Part shown: positions 1 to 14,753 of the stretch, one piece after another | How positions within the stretch are numbered: position 1 is the stretch's first letter | Layout: every line of letters begins with the position of its first letter | Source of the DNA: Brevibacillus sp. DP1.3A | GTDB taxonomy: Bacteria; Bacillota; Bacilli; Brevibacillales; Brevibacillaceae | Length of the DNA stretch: 64,000 nucleotides | Reading direction: 5' to 3' | Assembly (NCBI RefSeq): GCF_013284245.2 | Contig: NZ_CP085876.1 | Coordinates: 25,001 to 89,000, forward strand | Notes under the pieces: model-generated | What the model was told of the DNA's origin: nothing | What the model saw: only the letters and a program-made list of their open reading frames with translations | Database searches by the model: none | Made by a program: the position numbers and the translations under genes

Positions 1-1792
<1,792 letters not shown>

Positions 1793-1837
1793 ACTTAGCA
1801 ACTGATCATGCAGATCCAGTTTTCAGGGAATAAAAGA

Positions 1838-1872
1838 AACCTTCTTGCTGATGATGGCAGGAAGGTTTTTTC
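1838..1872 (+). terminator. rRNA operon terminator
   Basis: The arms AACCTTCTTGC and GCAGGAAGGTT are separated by an 8-nt loop and followed by a T tract. It lies about 45 bp after the 23S 3' end. The purine-rich downstream side faces the convergent yaaC gene. Confidence 0.8.
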
Positions 1873-1898
1873 GTGTAGATAAAGCGGTGGCAGGAAAA

Positions 1899-2912
1899 CT
1901 AATACAGATCTGAGGGCAAAGAGGGAAGGGGCATCCAGTGATTTCGGTGAAAATGCCTTCGAATAACCGAGGGAAAGGTATCCATGTGGTTATCCAAAAA
2001 ATGTTCAACTAAATATCGCTCAACAAGTCCGTGAGACATCGTTAGCTCTGCCCACCATTCCGTTTCATAGCGGCAAAGCATGCTGAGTACATAAAGCAGC
2101 AAATAATGACTGGCCCATTCGGGAAGAGGTAGAGAAGAAGCAGACCCATTCCAAAAGAAGAGGACGTTCTGATGCAAACGAAATAACGGGTGTTGATCCA
2201 GTTCAGACAGGGCACACTGAGGAAGGGTCAGTTCCTTTATGTTTTTACTATTTACCGAGGCGAGTTTTTCCAAGTTACAAACAGATGGAGCCAGCCTGCG
2301 AATGTACTGGATGAAGGTCTCAGTTGAATAGGACAGTGGCCCGTCCGTTTTTTCAGGAAAGGTAATGCGAACCAAATCATCCTGACTTATATGCTCAATC
2401 TTTAGCGTTAACCAGTTACGCGGTTTATCCGTAGCAATTCCGTAACTATCGCTGACGCTGGGGATGGATGAAAATAAGTCATGGACTGAATAGCGGTCTT
2501 GTAACGGCGCAAGCTGGAACGCGTGAGCTAATTGCGCAAAAAACCCTTCCTTTTGTGGACGAACTTCGTCTTCCATGAGCATATAGGCGTTTCGTTTAAG
2601 CTTTCGTGTCGTGACACCATGTTGAAGAACACGACTGTTTTGGGGATAATACGGATCACGAGTCAATAACATCGCCTTCAACAAGTGAGAGCAGCCATAA
2701 AACAGCAACAATGGCTGGATAGACAAGTCGGCAACAGCGGAAGTGGAATAAAAATGTCTGGCTTGTCTCCAGAGAAACAGGAAACGCGAGCTTTGTTGAA
2801 AAGCTAGTCGCTCCGCATGCTCAACACCCATGTCGTGATAGCAGGCAGCCAAATATTTACGTGCAGTTGGTTCTGTCTCAAAATAGCGTAATGTTTTCCA
2901 AGCGTTATCCAT
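1899..2912 (-). CDS. yaaC: YaaC family protein
   Basis: This 337-residue protein of unknown biochemical function belongs to the YaaC family. Identification rests on protein character and on synteny: in B. subtilis yaaC also sits in reverse orientation between an rRNA operon and guaB. I place the start at the ATG at 2912, which follows AAGGTGGG at good spacing; an in-frame TTG six codons upstream has no comparable ribosome binding site. No catalytic motif or signal peptide is visible. It is transcribed towards the rRNA operon and diverges from guaB. Confidence 0.85.
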   Translation of the reverse strand: MDNAWKTLRYFETEPTARKYLAACYHDMGVEHAERLAFQQSSRFLFLWRQARHFYSTSAVADLSIQPLLLFYGCSHLLKAMLLTRDPYYPQNSRVLQHGVTTRKLKRNAYMLMEDEVRPQKEGFFAQLAHAFQLAPLQDRYSVHDLFSSIPSVSDSYGIATDKPRNWLTLKIEHISQDDLVRITFPEKTDGPLSYSTETFIQYIRRLAPSVCNLEKLASVNSKNIKELTLPQCALSELDQHPLFRLHQNVLFFWNGSASSLPLPEWASHYLLLYVLSMLCRYETEWWAELTMSHGLVERYLVEHFLDNHMDTFPSVIRRHFHRNHWMPLPSLPSDLY

Positions 2913-2990
2913 GTTACCCACCTTTACCAATTTTCGTAATATGGTTAAGTTTCCTTAATTGTTTTTTGATTTATCTGTCTAATTGAATCT

Positions 2991-3003
2991 ATAACCGAAC
3001 GAT
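2991..3003 (+). promoter_or_regulatory. possible PurR box upstream of guaB
   Basis: ATAACCGAACGAT matches the Bacillus PurBox consensus AWWWCCGAACWWT at all but one position. It lies just upstream of the guaB -35 element. Only one clear copy is seen, whereas PurR sites are usually paired, so this is tentative. Confidence 0.35.
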
Positions 3004-3014
3004 ATACTCATTTC

Positions 3015-3044
3015 TTGACAGTAAATTAAGCCGTTTGTTAAACT
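3015..3044 (+). promoter_or_regulatory. guaB promoter (sigma-A type)
   Basis: A TTGACA -35 at 3015-3020 and TAAACT -10 at 3039-3044 are separated by 18 bp. Transcription would start about 25 bp before the guaB start codon. Confidence 0.6.
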
Positions 3045-3051
3045 GTCTTAA

Positions 3052-4539
<1,488 letters not shown>

Positions 4540-4565
4540 GCGAAAAATAGTACGGAAGACCCAGG

Positions 4566-4597
4566 TCCCCTTTCTTTTAATAAGAGAGGGGATTTTT
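4566..4597 (+). terminator. guaB terminator
   Basis: The arms TCCCCTTTCTT and AAGAGAGGGGA form a hairpin followed by TTTTT directly after guaB. Confidence 0.75.
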
Positions 4598-4727
4598 ACT
4601 AGCTACTAACTTGTGGAAATAGGAGGAATCTCGCTTCAAGCCACCCTGTAACCTATGGTACACTTACAATTGTGTGCTTGTTTCATGAAAAAATAAAATC
4701 GACAGAAATAGGAGAGTGAGAGATTAC

Positions 4728-6044
4728 ATGAAGCGAAAGACATGGACAAAGCGATTGACAGGTCTGTTCCTTTCGGTCGCTGTTTTTGCTACAGCAATGG
4801 GAGGAATGGTTTCAAAGGTGGAAGCTGCCCCTGTAGCATCTCAAGCGAATTTACAACTGGAAGCGAAGTCTGCCATTCTTGTTGAGGCATCGACGGGAAG
4901 GGTTCTCTATAGTAAAGATCCTGACGTAGCACTTCCGGTAGCTAGCATGAGTAAAATCATGTCTGAATACCTGGTTCAGGAAGCCGTTAAACAAAAGAAA
5001 ATTAACTGGGATGATGTTGTCCCGGTAAGTGAGTATGCTTTTTATATCGCGAAAATTTCAGATTCGTCTGGTGTGTACCTGAATTTAGGTGAATCATTTA
5101 CAGTTAAACAATTGTCAGAAGCGATGACAGTCGTTTCTGCTAACGACGCAACCGTACTTTTGGCTGAGAAGGTCGCAGGCAGTGAAGCTGCCTTTGTTGA
5201 AATGATGAACAAAAAAGCAGTAGAGCTTGGTATGAAAAATACGATGTTTGTCACTTCTACAGGTTTGCCAGCTAATGAGTTGGGCCCGTATTCAGTGAAA
5301 ACCGATCAACCAGAAAATCTGATGTCGGCACGCGATTCGGCTATCCTCGCACGTGCTCTGATCCGTGATTTCCCTGAGGCATTGGAAGTTTCCAAAAAAA
5401 CAAACTTCACATTCCGAACAGGTACCCCACAAGAGTGGAGCAAGAAAAGCTTCAACTGGATGCTGCCTGGTCTGATTAGCTATTATCCGGGCGTAGATGG
5501 ATTGAAAACAGGGCATACACTTGCAGCGGGCTATTGCTTTACAGGGACGGCTGTTCGTGACAACATGCGTTTGATTAGTGTAGTAATGAATACAGATAGC
5601 AATACAAAGCGTTTCGCGGAGACCAGAAAACTGTTTGACTACGGTTTTAACAATTACAAACTGACGAAACAAATGGACAAGAATGTACCAGTTAAAGGGT
5701 TTGAAATAGCCCCTGTGAAAAACGGTGTAGAGGTAACAGTTCCAGCCGTTACAGGTAGCGAAGTAAATATGATTACAAAGATCGGTACAGAAGCAAAATT
5801 CACACCAACTGTTACCTTCCAGGATCTGACCGCGCCAATTACGCAAGGACAGGTTGTTGGTAAGATCGTATTGAAAGAAGAAGGCATGAAGGATACGGAT
5901 TATTTGCAGCCTGAAGACGCGACAAAAGCAGGTGTTGATGTAGTAGCAGGACAGGCAGTAGAGGAAGCCAGTTGGATTCGTCTGTTCTTCCGTAGCATCA
6001 TAGAGTTTTTCAGCAATTTGTTTAGCAGTGGGACAGGAAATTAA
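4728..6044 (+). CDS. dacA: D-alanyl-D-alanine carboxypeptidase (PBP5/DacA)
   Basis: This serine DD-carboxypeptidase trims the terminal D-Ala from peptidoglycan stem peptides outside the membrane. From the ATG at 4728 the protein has 438 residues, with a signal peptide ending near residue 33 (KVEA-AP), the SxxK motif SMSK at 73-76, SAN at 137-139 and KTG at 260-262. A beta-rich C-terminal domain and an amphipathic tail ending in SNLFSSGTG are consistent with membrane attachment. An in-frame GTG at 4716 overlaps the ribosome binding site and is rejected as start. The neighbours guaB and pdxS match the B. subtilis order. Confidence 0.96.
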   Translation: MKRKTWTKRLTGLFLSVAVFATAMGGMVSKVEAAPVASQANLQLEAKSAILVEASTGRVLYSKDPDVALPVASMSKIMSEYLVQEAVKQKKINWDDVVPVSEYAFYIAKISDSSGVYLNLGESFTVKQLSEAMTVVSANDATVLLAEKVAGSEAAFVEMMNKKAVELGMKNTMFVTSTGLPANELGPYSVKTDQPENLMSARDSAILARALIRDFPEALEVSKKTNFTFRTGTPQEWSKKSFNWMLPGLISYYPGVDGLKTGHTLAAGYCFTGTAVRDNMRLISVVMNTDSNTKRFAETRKLFDYGFNNYKLTKQMDKNVPVKGFEIAPVKNGVEVTVPAVTGSEVNMITKIGTEAKFTPTVTFQDLTAPITQGQVVGKIVLKEEGMKDTDYLQPEDATKAGVDVVAGQAVEEASWIRLFFRSIIEFFSNLFSSGTGN

Positions 6045-6149
6045 ATAACTGTTGTTTTTCCCTACATCTATCGTTTACAATGACGGTAACAAGAACCATA
6101 ACAGTGCATAACAGTTTCGGTTCTGACTCATGATGTAGGGGGTAATGAC

Positions 6150-7034
6150 ATGGTACAAGTAGGAACATCCCGCGTAAAAAGAGGTATGGCTGAAATGCAA
6201 AAAGGCGGCGTTATTATGGACGTCGTAAATGCAGAACAAGCGAAAATTGCAGAAGCAGCGGGTGCTGTTGCTGTAATGGCTTTGGAGCGTGTACCGTCTG
6301 ACATTCGTGCAGCTGGTGGAGTTGCGCGTATGGCGGACCTTAGCATTGTAGAGGAAGTACTGAATGCTGTTTCGATCCCTGTTATGGCGAAGGCTCGTAT
6401 CGGTCATTTTGTTGAAGCGCGTGTTCTCGAGTCTCTGGGTGTAGATTATCTCGATGAGAGTGAAGTACTCACTCCAGCAGATGACTTGTACCATATCAAT
6501 AAAAAAGAGTTCACTGTACCGTTTGTATGTGGCGCCCGTGATCTGGGTGAAGCTCTCCGTCGTATCGGGGAAGGTGCATCCATGATCCGCACAAAAGGTG
6601 AGCCAGGGACCGGAAACATTGTAGAGGCTGTTCGTCATATGCGCACGATGATGTCCCAAATCCGCAAAGTGCAAGCGATGTCCTACGATGAACTGATGGC
6701 GGAAGCCAAAAACCTGGGTGCCCCATACGAACTGCTTGAAGAGGTACACAAAACAGGTAAGCTGCCAGTCGTAAACTTCGCAGCAGGTGGAGTAGCAACA
6801 CCAGCAGATGCTGCCCTGATGATGCAATTGGGCTCCGATGGCGTGTTTGTAGGCTCTGGTATCTTTAAATCAGAGAATCCAGAGAAGTTTGCTCGCGCGA
6901 TTGTGGAAGCGACCACCCACTACACGGATTACGAACTGATTGCTCGCGTATCCAAAGGCTTGGGGACGGCAATGCCAGGAATCGAAATCTCCAAGATTCG
7001 TGAAGCTGATCGCATGCAAGAGCGCGGCTGGTAA
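6150..7034 (+). CDS. pdxS: pyridoxal 5'-phosphate synthase, synthase subunit
   Basis: PdxS condenses ribose 5-phosphate, glyceraldehyde 3-phosphate and ammonia to PLP. The 294-residue length is standard. The Schiff-base lysine lies in MAKARIGH (residue 81), and the second lysine lies in the [12 protein letters not shown] segment. PdxS forms a dodecamer that receives ammonia from PdxT, encoded 10 bp downstream. The start follows a G-rich ribosome binding site at 6138-6142. Confidence 0.98.
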   Translation: MVQVGTSRVKRGMAEMQKGGVIMDVVNAEQAKIAEAAGAVAVMALERVPSDIRAAGGVARMADLSIVEEVLNAVSIPVMAKARIGHFVEARVLESLGVDYLDESEVLTPADDLYHINKKEFTVPFVCGARDLGEALRRIGEGASMIRTKGEPGTGNIVEAVRHMRTMMSQIRKVQAMSYDELMAEAKNLGAPYELLEEVHKTGKLPVVNFAAGGVATPADAALMMQLGSDGVFVGSGIFKSENPEKFARAIVEATTHYTDYELIARVSKGLGTAMPGIEISKIREADRMQERGW

Positions 7035-7044
7035 GGTGAGTAGC

Positions 7045-7620
7045 ATGAAAATCGGCGTACTCGCTCTACAAGGAGCTGTAGCAGAACATGTGAGAATGCT
7101 AGAAGAGGTTGGTGCCACAGCTGTCCCGGTCAAAAAAGTAGAAGAACTGGATGAGCTCGACGGGCTGGTCATTCCCGGCGGAGAAAGCACCACGATTAGC
7201 AAGCTGATGCACAAGTACGGATTCATGGAGGCGGTTCAAGAGTTTGGTAAGGCGAACAAGCCGATCTTCGGAACTTGCGCAGGAGCGATCCTTCTGGCAA
7301 AACAGATTCAAGGACAAGACGATTGCCATTTAGGGTTGATGGAGATCAAAGTCGAGCGGAATGCTTTTGGTCGCCAAAAGGAGAGCTTTGAAGCCTTGAT
7401 GCCTGTTGCGGGAGTGGCGGCAGATTACCCGGCAGTGTTCATCAGAGCACCGTATATCATGGAAGTGGGAGAGAACGGTCAAGTCTTGGCCAAGCACGAA
7501 GACAAGATTGTTGTCGCCCGAAGCGGTCACTATTTGGCAGCAGCCTTTCACCCAGAATTGACCGAAGATACAAGACTGCATAAATACTTCCTCGACATGG
7601 TCAAGGAATACAGAAGCTAA
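7045..7620 (+). CDS. pdxT: pyridoxal 5'-phosphate synthase, glutaminase subunit
   Basis: PdxT hydrolyses glutamine and channels ammonia to PdxS. The 191-residue class I amidotransferase shows GGES at about 45-48, the nucleophile Cys78 in GTCAGA, and the His169/Glu171 pair in FHPE. I start at the ATG at 7045, preceded by AAGGTGAG and 10 bp after the pdxS stop. A longer in-frame reading from 6940 would lie inside pdxS and is rejected. Confidence 0.97.
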   Translation: MKIGVLALQGAVAEHVRMLEEVGATAVPVKKVEELDELDGLVIPGGESTTISKLMHKYGFMEAVQEFGKANKPIFGTCAGAILLAKQIQGQDDCHLGLMEIKVERNAFGRQKESFEALMPVAGVAADYPAVFIRAPYIMEVGENGQVLAKHEDKIVVARSGHYLAAAFHPELTEDTRLHKYFLDMVKEYRS

Positions 7621-7635
7621 CTAGCTGTCATACCG

Positions 7636-7673
7636 GAAGATCGGCCGTAAAAAGGCGCCGATCTTCTTTTTTT
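7636..7673 (+). terminator. pdxST terminator
   Basis: The arms GAAGATCGGC and GCCGATCTTC enclose an 11-nt loop and are followed by a T run. Confidence 0.8.
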
Positions 7674-7698
7674 CTGAAGAGATCGAGGCGGGCTACTC

Positions 7699-7728
7699 TT
7701 TACATACGTATAGATCCTGTAGTACAGT
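7699..7728 (+). promoter_or_regulatory. promoter of the serS leader
   Basis: TTTACA at 7699-7704 and TACAGT at 7723-7728 are separated by 18 bp, upstream of the T-box RNA. The -10 is weak, so the assignment is moderate. Confidence 0.4.
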
Positions 7729-7734
7729 TAACAA

Positions 7735-9311
<1,577 letters not shown>

Positions 9312-9330
9312 TAAGCGAGAGATTTAGAAA

Positions 9331-9367
9331 AGCAGCTCTTGATCCATAGCGGGTCAAGGGCTGTTTT
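9331..9367 (+). terminator. serS terminator
   Basis: The arms AGCAGCTCTTGATCC and GGGTCAAGGGCTGTT pair with two G-U wobbles and end in a T tract. Confidence 0.75.
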
Positions 9368-9408
9368 ATATTGTGTACTAATACAGGTGGATTTTTTAAA
9401 AAAACGTG

Positions 9409-9437
9409 TTGCACTGTACTATTCTCTGTTATATAAT
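9409..9437 (+). promoter_or_regulatory. promoter of the small zinc-finger gene
   Basis: TTGCAC at 9409-9414 and a perfect TATAAT at 9432-9437 are separated by 17 bp. The element TGTTATATAATAAAAA, which spans this -10, recurs at 9663-9678 after the small gene. Confidence 0.6.
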
Positions 9438-9488
9438 AAAAACAAATTTTAAGAATATTGTTTTAATACAGAAATGGAGGAATGGAGA

Positions 9489-9641
9489 ATGGACTGCTAT
9501 CGGTGTGAAGGAAACGGAGAACAAAATTGCCCAAGATGTGGAGGCGTTGGTCGTGATGCCAACGGAGCGGCTTGCCACAATTGCTTGGGAGACGGGCATG
9601 TATGCTGCAGCCATTGTAGTGGCAGCGGGAATCAGGAGTAA
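9489..9641 (+). CDS. 50-residue DnaJ-type zinc-finger protein
   Basis: An ATG at 9489 behind GGAGGAATGGAGA opens a 50-codon frame rich in cysteine. It has four CxxC pairs, at Cys3/6, Cys14/17, Cys29/32 and Cys40/43, each followed by a glycine-rich turn (for example CHNCLGDG and CSHCSGSG), the pattern of the DnaJ central zinc domain. Two zinc ions are likely bound. Such stand-alone modules occur in Bacillales, including anti-TRAP-like proteins, but I see no specific match. The consensus promoter, ribosome binding site and ordered cysteine spacing make it a real gene. The partner is unknown. Confidence 0.75.
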   Translation: MDCYRCEGNGEQNCPRCGGVGRDANGAACHNCLGDGHVCCSHCSGSGNQE

Positions 9642-9732
9642 GGACATTTTTTTTGCCACTACTGTTATATAATAAAAAACATTTTATCGATCTGTATCAT
9701 AATAACTTTAGAATGAGGGAGGAGGAGCTGTT

Positions 9733-11340
9733 TTGACTACCGTACCTACGAATCCATATCCGCTGGAGGTGCAGATTTCCGGTGAGATGCACCCTGGTTA
9801 TCAAGATATCCTGACACCAGAAGCGATTCAATTCGTGATGAAGCTGGAGCAAAGGTTCGGCGACAGACGACAACAATTGTTGGCTAAACGCGTGGAACGT
9901 CAATTGCAAATCGATGTAGGTCAGTTGCCCGATTTTCTACAGGAAACAGCGGACATTCGTAAAGGAGATTGGACTGTTGCTCCATTGCCCAAAGATTTGC
10001 AAGACAGACGGGTGGAGATTACGGGACCTTCGGGTGATCGGAAAATGGTCATCAATGCACTGAACTCGGGTGCTCGGCTTTTCATGGCTGATTTTGAGGA
10101 CGCGAACTCACCGACCTGGGAGAACACCATCCAAGGCCAAATCAACATGAAGGATGCGGTACGCCGCAATATCTCTTACATCAGTCCGGAAGGCAAATCA
10201 TACACCCTCAATGAAAAGACGGCGGTTTTGATCGTGCGTCCTCGTGGCTGGCATCTTGAAGAAAAACACATCCTCCTCGATCAAAAACCGATCTCCGGCA
10301 GTCTGCTTGACTTCGGACTTTACTTTTACCACAACGTAGATGCTCTTATCGCGAATCAGACAGCACCGTATTTTTACTTACCGAAACTGGAGAGCCATTT
10401 GGAGGCCCGCCTTTGGAACGACGTCTTCCTTTTCGCGCAGGATGAATTAAATATCTCACGCGGCACAATTCGCGCGACAGTATTGATCGAAACGATCCTC
10501 GCAGCTTTTGAGATGGATGAGATTCTGTACGAGCTGCGTGAGCATAGTGCAGGACTGAATTGCGGACGTTGGGATTACATTTTCAGCTATATCAAAAAGC
10601 TGCGGAATCAGCCTGATGTCATTACACCGGATCGTGCGCAAGTAACCATGACAGTTCCGTTCATGAAAGCATACACCACGCTGGCAGTGAAGACTTGCCA
10701 TAAACGGATGGCGCCTTGCATTGGGGGAATGGCTGCACAAATTCCGGTGAAAAATGACCCGGTACAAAATGCAGAAGCCATCGCCAAAGTACGCGCTGAC
10801 AAAGAGCGGGAAGCGTACGATGGACATGATGGGACTTGGGTTGCTCACCCTGGGCTAGTGCCGGTAGCCATGGAAGTGTTCGATCGCTTGATGAGAGAGC
10901 CGAACCAAATTTGGTACAAACGTGAAGACGTAGACGTATCTGCTAAGCATCTTCTGGCAGTCCCAGAGGGCACGATTACCGAAGCGGGTGTCCGTACGAA
11001 TATTAGCGTAGGCTTGCAGTACATCGAGGCATGGTTGCGAGGCTCTGGGGCCGTGCCGATCAACAATCTGATGGAGGATGCAGCTACAGCAGAAATTTCG
11101 CGGGCACAAGTCTGGCAATGGATGCGTCACCGTCACGGAGTCTTGCAGGATGGTAAAAAGGTGACGGAAGGCTTGGTAAAGCAGTGGCTGAGTGAGGAGC
11201 TACAAGCGATAAAGCAAGCAATTGGCCAAGAGAGGTATGACAACAGCAAGTATCCGATTGCTGGTGATCTATTCTTGCAATTGGTAACGACAGAAGATTT
11301 TGAAGACTTCCTAACGGTACCGGGTTATCGCTATTTGTAA
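9733..11340 (+). CDS. aceB: malate synthase A
   Basis: Malate synthase condenses glyoxylate and acetyl-CoA in the glyoxylate shunt. The 535-residue length fits the A-type enzyme, and conserved segments such as [23 protein letters not shown] and [10 protein letters not shown] are present. The start is a TTG with GGGAGGAGC upstream. It is followed 26 bp later by isocitrate lyase, forming the usual aceBA pair. Confidence 0.97.
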   Translation: MTTVPTNPYPLEVQISGEMHPGYQDILTPEAIQFVMKLEQRFGDRRQQLLAKRVERQLQIDVGQLPDFLQETADIRKGDWTVAPLPKDLQDRRVEITGPSGDRKMVINALNSGARLFMADFEDANSPTWENTIQGQINMKDAVRRNISYISPEGKSYTLNEKTAVLIVRPRGWHLEEKHILLDQKPISGSLLDFGLYFYHNVDALIANQTAPYFYLPKLESHLEARLWNDVFLFAQDELNISRGTIRATVLIETILAAFEMDEILYELREHSAGLNCGRWDYIFSYIKKLRNQPDVITPDRAQVTMTVPFMKAYTTLAVKTCHKRMAPCIGGMAAQIPVKNDPVQNAEAIAKVRADKEREAYDGHDGTWVAHPGLVPVAMEVFDRLMREPNQIWYKREDVDVSAKHLLAVPEGTITEAGVRTNISVGLQYIEAWLRGSGAVPINNLMEDAATAEISRAQVWQWMRHRHGVLQDGKKVTEGLVKQWLSEELQAIKQAIGQERYDNSKYPIAGDLFLQLVTTEDFEDFLTVPGYRYL

Positions 11341-11366
11341 AAATATAAAGAGTGGGGGAAATGAAA

Positions 11367-12656
11367 ATGACGAAAGTAAACAAGCAAGAAGCGATTCAAC
11401 AGGTGGAGCAAAGCTGGCAAGGCGAGCGTTTTCAAGGAATTACACGCCCGTATACGGCAGAAGATGTCGTTCGTCTGCGCGGTTCCGTACAAATCGAGCA
11501 TACGCTGGCTCATCTCGGAGCAGAGCGTCTGTGGAACCTCTTGCATACTGAGCACCATATTAAAGCGTTGGGGGCTTTGACCGGGAATCAAGCGATTCAG
11601 CAGGTAAAGGCAGGATTAAAAGCGATTTATTTGAGTGGCTGGCAGGTAGCGGCCGATGCCAATCTGTCTGGTCAGATGTATCCTGATCAAAGCCTCTACC
11701 CGGCAAACAGTGTTCCCCAAGTCGTAAAAAGAATTAATCAGGCATTACAACGGGCCGATCAGATCGATCAATCAGAAGGTGGTACCGAGACGAATTGGTT
11801 TGCACCGATCGTAGCAGACGCAGAAGCGGGCTTTGGTGGGCCACTGAACGTTTTTGAATTGATGAAGGGTATGATTGAAGCGGGCGCAGCAGGGGTGCAT
11901 TTTGAAGACCAGCTGGCTTCCGAGAAAAAATGCGGCCATATGGGTGGGAAGGTACTGATTCCTACGCAAGCAGCCGTCCGAAACCTGATTTCCGCACGAT
12001 TTGCGGCAGATGTGATGGGGGTTCCAACGATTATCGTGGCACGTACCGATGCCAATGGCGCTTTCCTGATCACCAGCGACATCGACGAGCAGGATAAACC
12101 ATTCCTGACGGGTGAACGAACAGCAGAAGGCTTCTTCCGTCTACGCGGCGGGTTGGATGCAGCGATTGCTCGTGGACTGGCGTACGCTCCCTATGCAGAT
12201 TTGATCTGGTGCGAGACTTCTGAGCCGAATTTGGAGGAAGCACGTCGTTTTGCAGAAGCGATCCATGCCAAATATCCGGGTAAGCTGTTAGCCTACAATT
12301 GCTCTCCTTCGTTCAATTGGAAAAAGAAGCTGGATGAACAGACCATCGCTCGCTTCCAAGAGGAGATCGGCGAGATGGGCTACAAGTTCCAATTCGTCAC
12401 GCTTGCTGGCTTCCACTCCTTGAATTACAGTATGTTTGAACTAGCGCGCGGCTATCGTGACCGCGGAATGGCTGCCTACTCTGAATTGCAGCAGGCTGAG
12501 TTTGCCAGCGAAGTACATGGCTATACGGCGACCCGCCATCAGCGTGAAGTGGGTACTGGCTATTTCGATGAGGTGGCACAGATTATCTCGGGCGGCAATT
12601 CATCGACGACGGCATTGAGCGGGTCGACGGAAGAGGAGCAATTCGCCCATAATTAA
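11367..12656 (+). CDS. aceA: isocitrate lyase
   Basis: Isocitrate lyase cleaves isocitrate to glyoxylate and succinate and supplies glyoxylate to AceB. The signature [10 protein letters not shown] carries the catalytic cysteine. From the ATG at 11367, which is 8 bp after GGGGG, the protein has 429 residues; an ATG at 11361 and a GTG at 11352 are too close to the ribosome binding site. Together aceBA allow growth on acetate or fatty acids. Confidence 0.97.
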   Translation: MTKVNKQEAIQQVEQSWQGERFQGITRPYTAEDVVRLRGSVQIEHTLAHLGAERLWNLLHTEHHIKALGALTGNQAIQQVKAGLKAIYLSGWQVAADANLSGQMYPDQSLYPANSVPQVVKRINQALQRADQIDQSEGGTETNWFAPIVADAEAGFGGPLNVFELMKGMIEAGAAGVHFEDQLASEKKCGHMGGKVLIPTQAAVRNLISARFAADVMGVPTIIVARTDANGAFLITSDIDEQDKPFLTGERTAEGFFRLRGGLDAAIARGLAYAPYADLIWCETSEPNLEEARRFAEAIHAKYPGKLLAYNCSPSFNWKKKLDEQTIARFQEEIGEMGYKFQFVTLAGFHSLNYSMFELARGYRDRGMAAYSELQQAEFASEVHGYTATRHQREVGTGYFDEVAQIISGGNSSTTALSGSTEEEQFAHN

Positions 12657-12677
12657 ATAGGAAAAGCGAAGGACTAG

Positions 12678-12709
12678 GTGGTTCTCTGGTATTCAGAGGG
12701 CCACTTTTT
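12678..12709 (+). terminator. aceBA terminator
   Basis: The arms GTGGTTCTCTG and CAGAGGGCCAC pair with G-U wobbles and are followed by TTTTT. Confidence 0.75.
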
Positions 12710-12847
12710 GCGTTCACGTCTATTATTCATAGAGTCTTAATAGCTTTTTAACAACGCATTTATATCAGTTTCATGTTGGTTGTTTACGATTAGCTTAGGA
12801 AAAACAAAGGAATCAAACACAAATAAAAACGAAAAGGGGCCTTAAAG

Positions 12848-13945
12848 ATGAGAGGGAACCAGTTAAGCTGGAAACGAACCGTTGTTGTCATGACATCCGT
12901 TTTTCTGCTTGCGGGATGTGCCACCGAAACGAAATCAGGCACTTCTCTGGATACGTCGCAATTGACCCTGGATCAAATCGTGGAAAAAGCAAAGAAGGAG
13001 GGAGAAGTCAACTCCGTGGGTATGCCGGACACGTGGGCAAACTGGGGGGAGACTTGGGGTAATCTCGCAAAGGAATACGGCTTGAAGCATACGGACACGG
13101 ACATGTCGAGCGCAGAAGAATTGGCTAAGTTTGAAGCAGAAAAAGAAGACGCCACAGCAGATATCGGTGACGTAGGTATTGCTTTTGGACCGTTAGCCAA
13201 GCAAAAAGGGCTGACGTTACCATACAAAACCTCTTACTGGAACGACATTCCCGACTGGGCAAAAGATGATGAAGGACATTGGTTGCTGGGCTATACCGGA
13301 ACACTGGCCTTTATCACTGACAAAACAAAGGTGCAGAATCCTCCCAAGACCTGGGCAGATTTGAAAAACGGCAGCTTCAAGATCGCGATCGGCGATGTTA
13401 TGAAAGCGAATCAGGCGCAGTTTGCCGTACTGGCCGCGGCCTATGCTAATGGGGGAGATGAGAAAAATATTCAGCCCGGCATAGACTTTTTCGCTGAGTT
13501 GGCAAAAAACAAGCGACTCAGTACGAGCGATCCGAGCCTTGCCAATCTAGAAAAGGGTGAGGTCGAAGTCGCAATCTTGTGGGACTTCAACGCGCTCGGG
13601 TATCGGGACAAAATCGATAAAAACCGCTTTGATGTCCTCATCCCGGAGGAAGCATCAGTCAGCAGCGGGTACGCAACTGTGATTAACAAGTACGCCAAGC
13701 ACCCACACGCTGCCATGCTGGCTCGTGAATACATTCTCTCCGACGCTGGACAGTCCAATCTGGCTCGTGGCTATGCTCGACCGATTCGTGCGAATGCCAA
13801 GCTGGATGAATCCGCTAAAGCCATGTTGCTCCCTGATGAAATGTATAAAAACGCACGTCCGGTGGGCGATTTGACTGCTTGGGAAGAGACAACCAAAAAA
13901 TTGCCGCAGTTATGGCAAGAGCAGGTGTTAATCCATGTGCGCTAA
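12848..13945 (+). CDS. ABC transporter substrate-binding lipoprotein
   Basis: This 365-residue extracellular binding protein has a lipoprotein signal ending in LLAGC (Cys at about residue 24) and the two-lobed character of the iron/polyamine/phosphonate binding-protein group. The segments GYTGTLAFITDKTKV and PPKTWADLK are typical of that group. It is the first gene of a seven-gene operon with two permeases and an ATPase. The substrate cannot be read from sequence; the hydrolases in the operon suggest an organophosphorus compound. Its end overlaps the next gene. Confidence 0.85.
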   Translation: MRGNQLSWKRTVVVMTSVFLLAGCATETKSGTSLDTSQLTLDQIVEKAKKEGEVNSVGMPDTWANWGETWGNLAKEYGLKHTDTDMSSAEELAKFEAEKEDATADIGDVGIAFGPLAKQKGLTLPYKTSYWNDIPDWAKDDEGHWLLGYTGTLAFITDKTKVQNPPKTWADLKNGSFKIAIGDVMKANQAQFAVLAAAYANGGDEKNIQPGIDFFAELAKNKRLSTSDPSLANLEKGEVEVAILWDFNALGYRDKIDKNRFDVLIPEEASVSSGYATVINKYAKHPHAAMLAREYILSDAGQSNLARGYARPIRANAKLDESAKAMLLPDEMYKNARPVGDLTAWEETTKKLPQLWQEQVLIHVR

Positions 13946-14744
13946 TAAGCTCGCTATGATTGTGCTCGACGGATTGAGATTTGATACAGCCGTCTCGCAC
14001 ATGGGGTACCTGCATCACCTGGTCGAGTACGGTATTGCGGCCCGCTTTCAGGTACGATCGGAATTGCCCAGTCTGTCGCGCCCTTTGTACGAGGTTCTTT
14101 TAACGGGAACCCCTGTGTGGAAAAACGGAATTTCCAGCAATCAGACGGTTCGGCTTTCGCATCAGGAGAGTCTCTTTCACCTGACGCAAAAAAACGGGAT
14201 GTCCAACGCTGCTGCGGCTTATGGTTGGGTAAGCGAGCTTTATAACAAGGCCCCATTCAATCCGTTTCACGACCGAATCCAATTGAACTCCGACAAGCCG
14301 ATACAAAACGGGATGTTCTACTGGGAAGATCACTATCCGGATACACACTTATTTGCTGACGCCAACTTTTTATTGAATGGATACAATCCAGATTTTCTTT
14401 ACGTCCACTCCATGAATATCGATGATGACGGACACAAATATACGGCTGATTCCGTGCAATATCGAAATCGCGTTCTGGCGGCAGATTCGATACTGGCAAA
14501 TGTGCTTCCTGCGTGGATCGATGCGGGTTATCAAATCATCGTAACAGCCGATCATGGGATGACAGCTGATGGAAATCATGGCGGTACTTCTAGTGCTGAC
14601 CGGGACGTCCCCCTGTTTGTCATCAGTAATCTGATATCTCCGGGTATTCGAGAGGAGGCAATTCCGCAATTGCAGGTGGCTCCGCTTGTCTGCCATTTGC
14701 TTGGCATCTCCCCCTCGAAAGAGATGCAGCCATTGAACGTATGA
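13935..14744 (+). CDS. alkaline phosphatase superfamily hydrolase (nucleotide pyrophosphatase/phosphodiesterase-like)
   Basis: The 269-residue protein shows the metal sites of the superfamily: an N-terminal MIVLDGLRFD (first Asp), a nucleophile region LPSLSRPLYEVLLTG with Ser where the family has Thr/Ser, and ADHGMTADGNHGG near residues 205-217. It has no signal peptide, so it would act in the cytoplasm on an imported substrate. It starts 11 bp inside the binding-protein gene, indicating translational coupling. Phosphonoacetate-hydrolase-like or phosphodiesterase activity is possible; the specific reaction is an inference. Confidence 0.75.
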   Translation: MCANKLAMIVLDGLRFDTAVSHMGYLHHLVEYGIAARFQVRSELPSLSRPLYEVLLTGTPVWKNGISSNQTVRLSHQESLFHLTQKNGMSNAAAAYGWVSELYNKAPFNPFHDRIQLNSDKPIQNGMFYWEDHYPDTHLFADANFLLNGYNPDFLYVHSMNIDDDGHKYTADSVQYRNRVLAADSILANVLPAWIDAGYQIIVTADHGMTADGNHGGTSSADRDVPLFVISNLISPGIREEAIPQLQVAPLVCHLLGISPSKEMQPLNV

Positions 14745-14753
14745 GGGCTGAGT

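Noticed and set aside
9406..9672. 88-codon plus-strand frame over the small zinc-finger gene
   Set aside because: The other frame (9489-9641) has the ribosome binding site and ordered CxxC motifs; this one would begin within the promoter.
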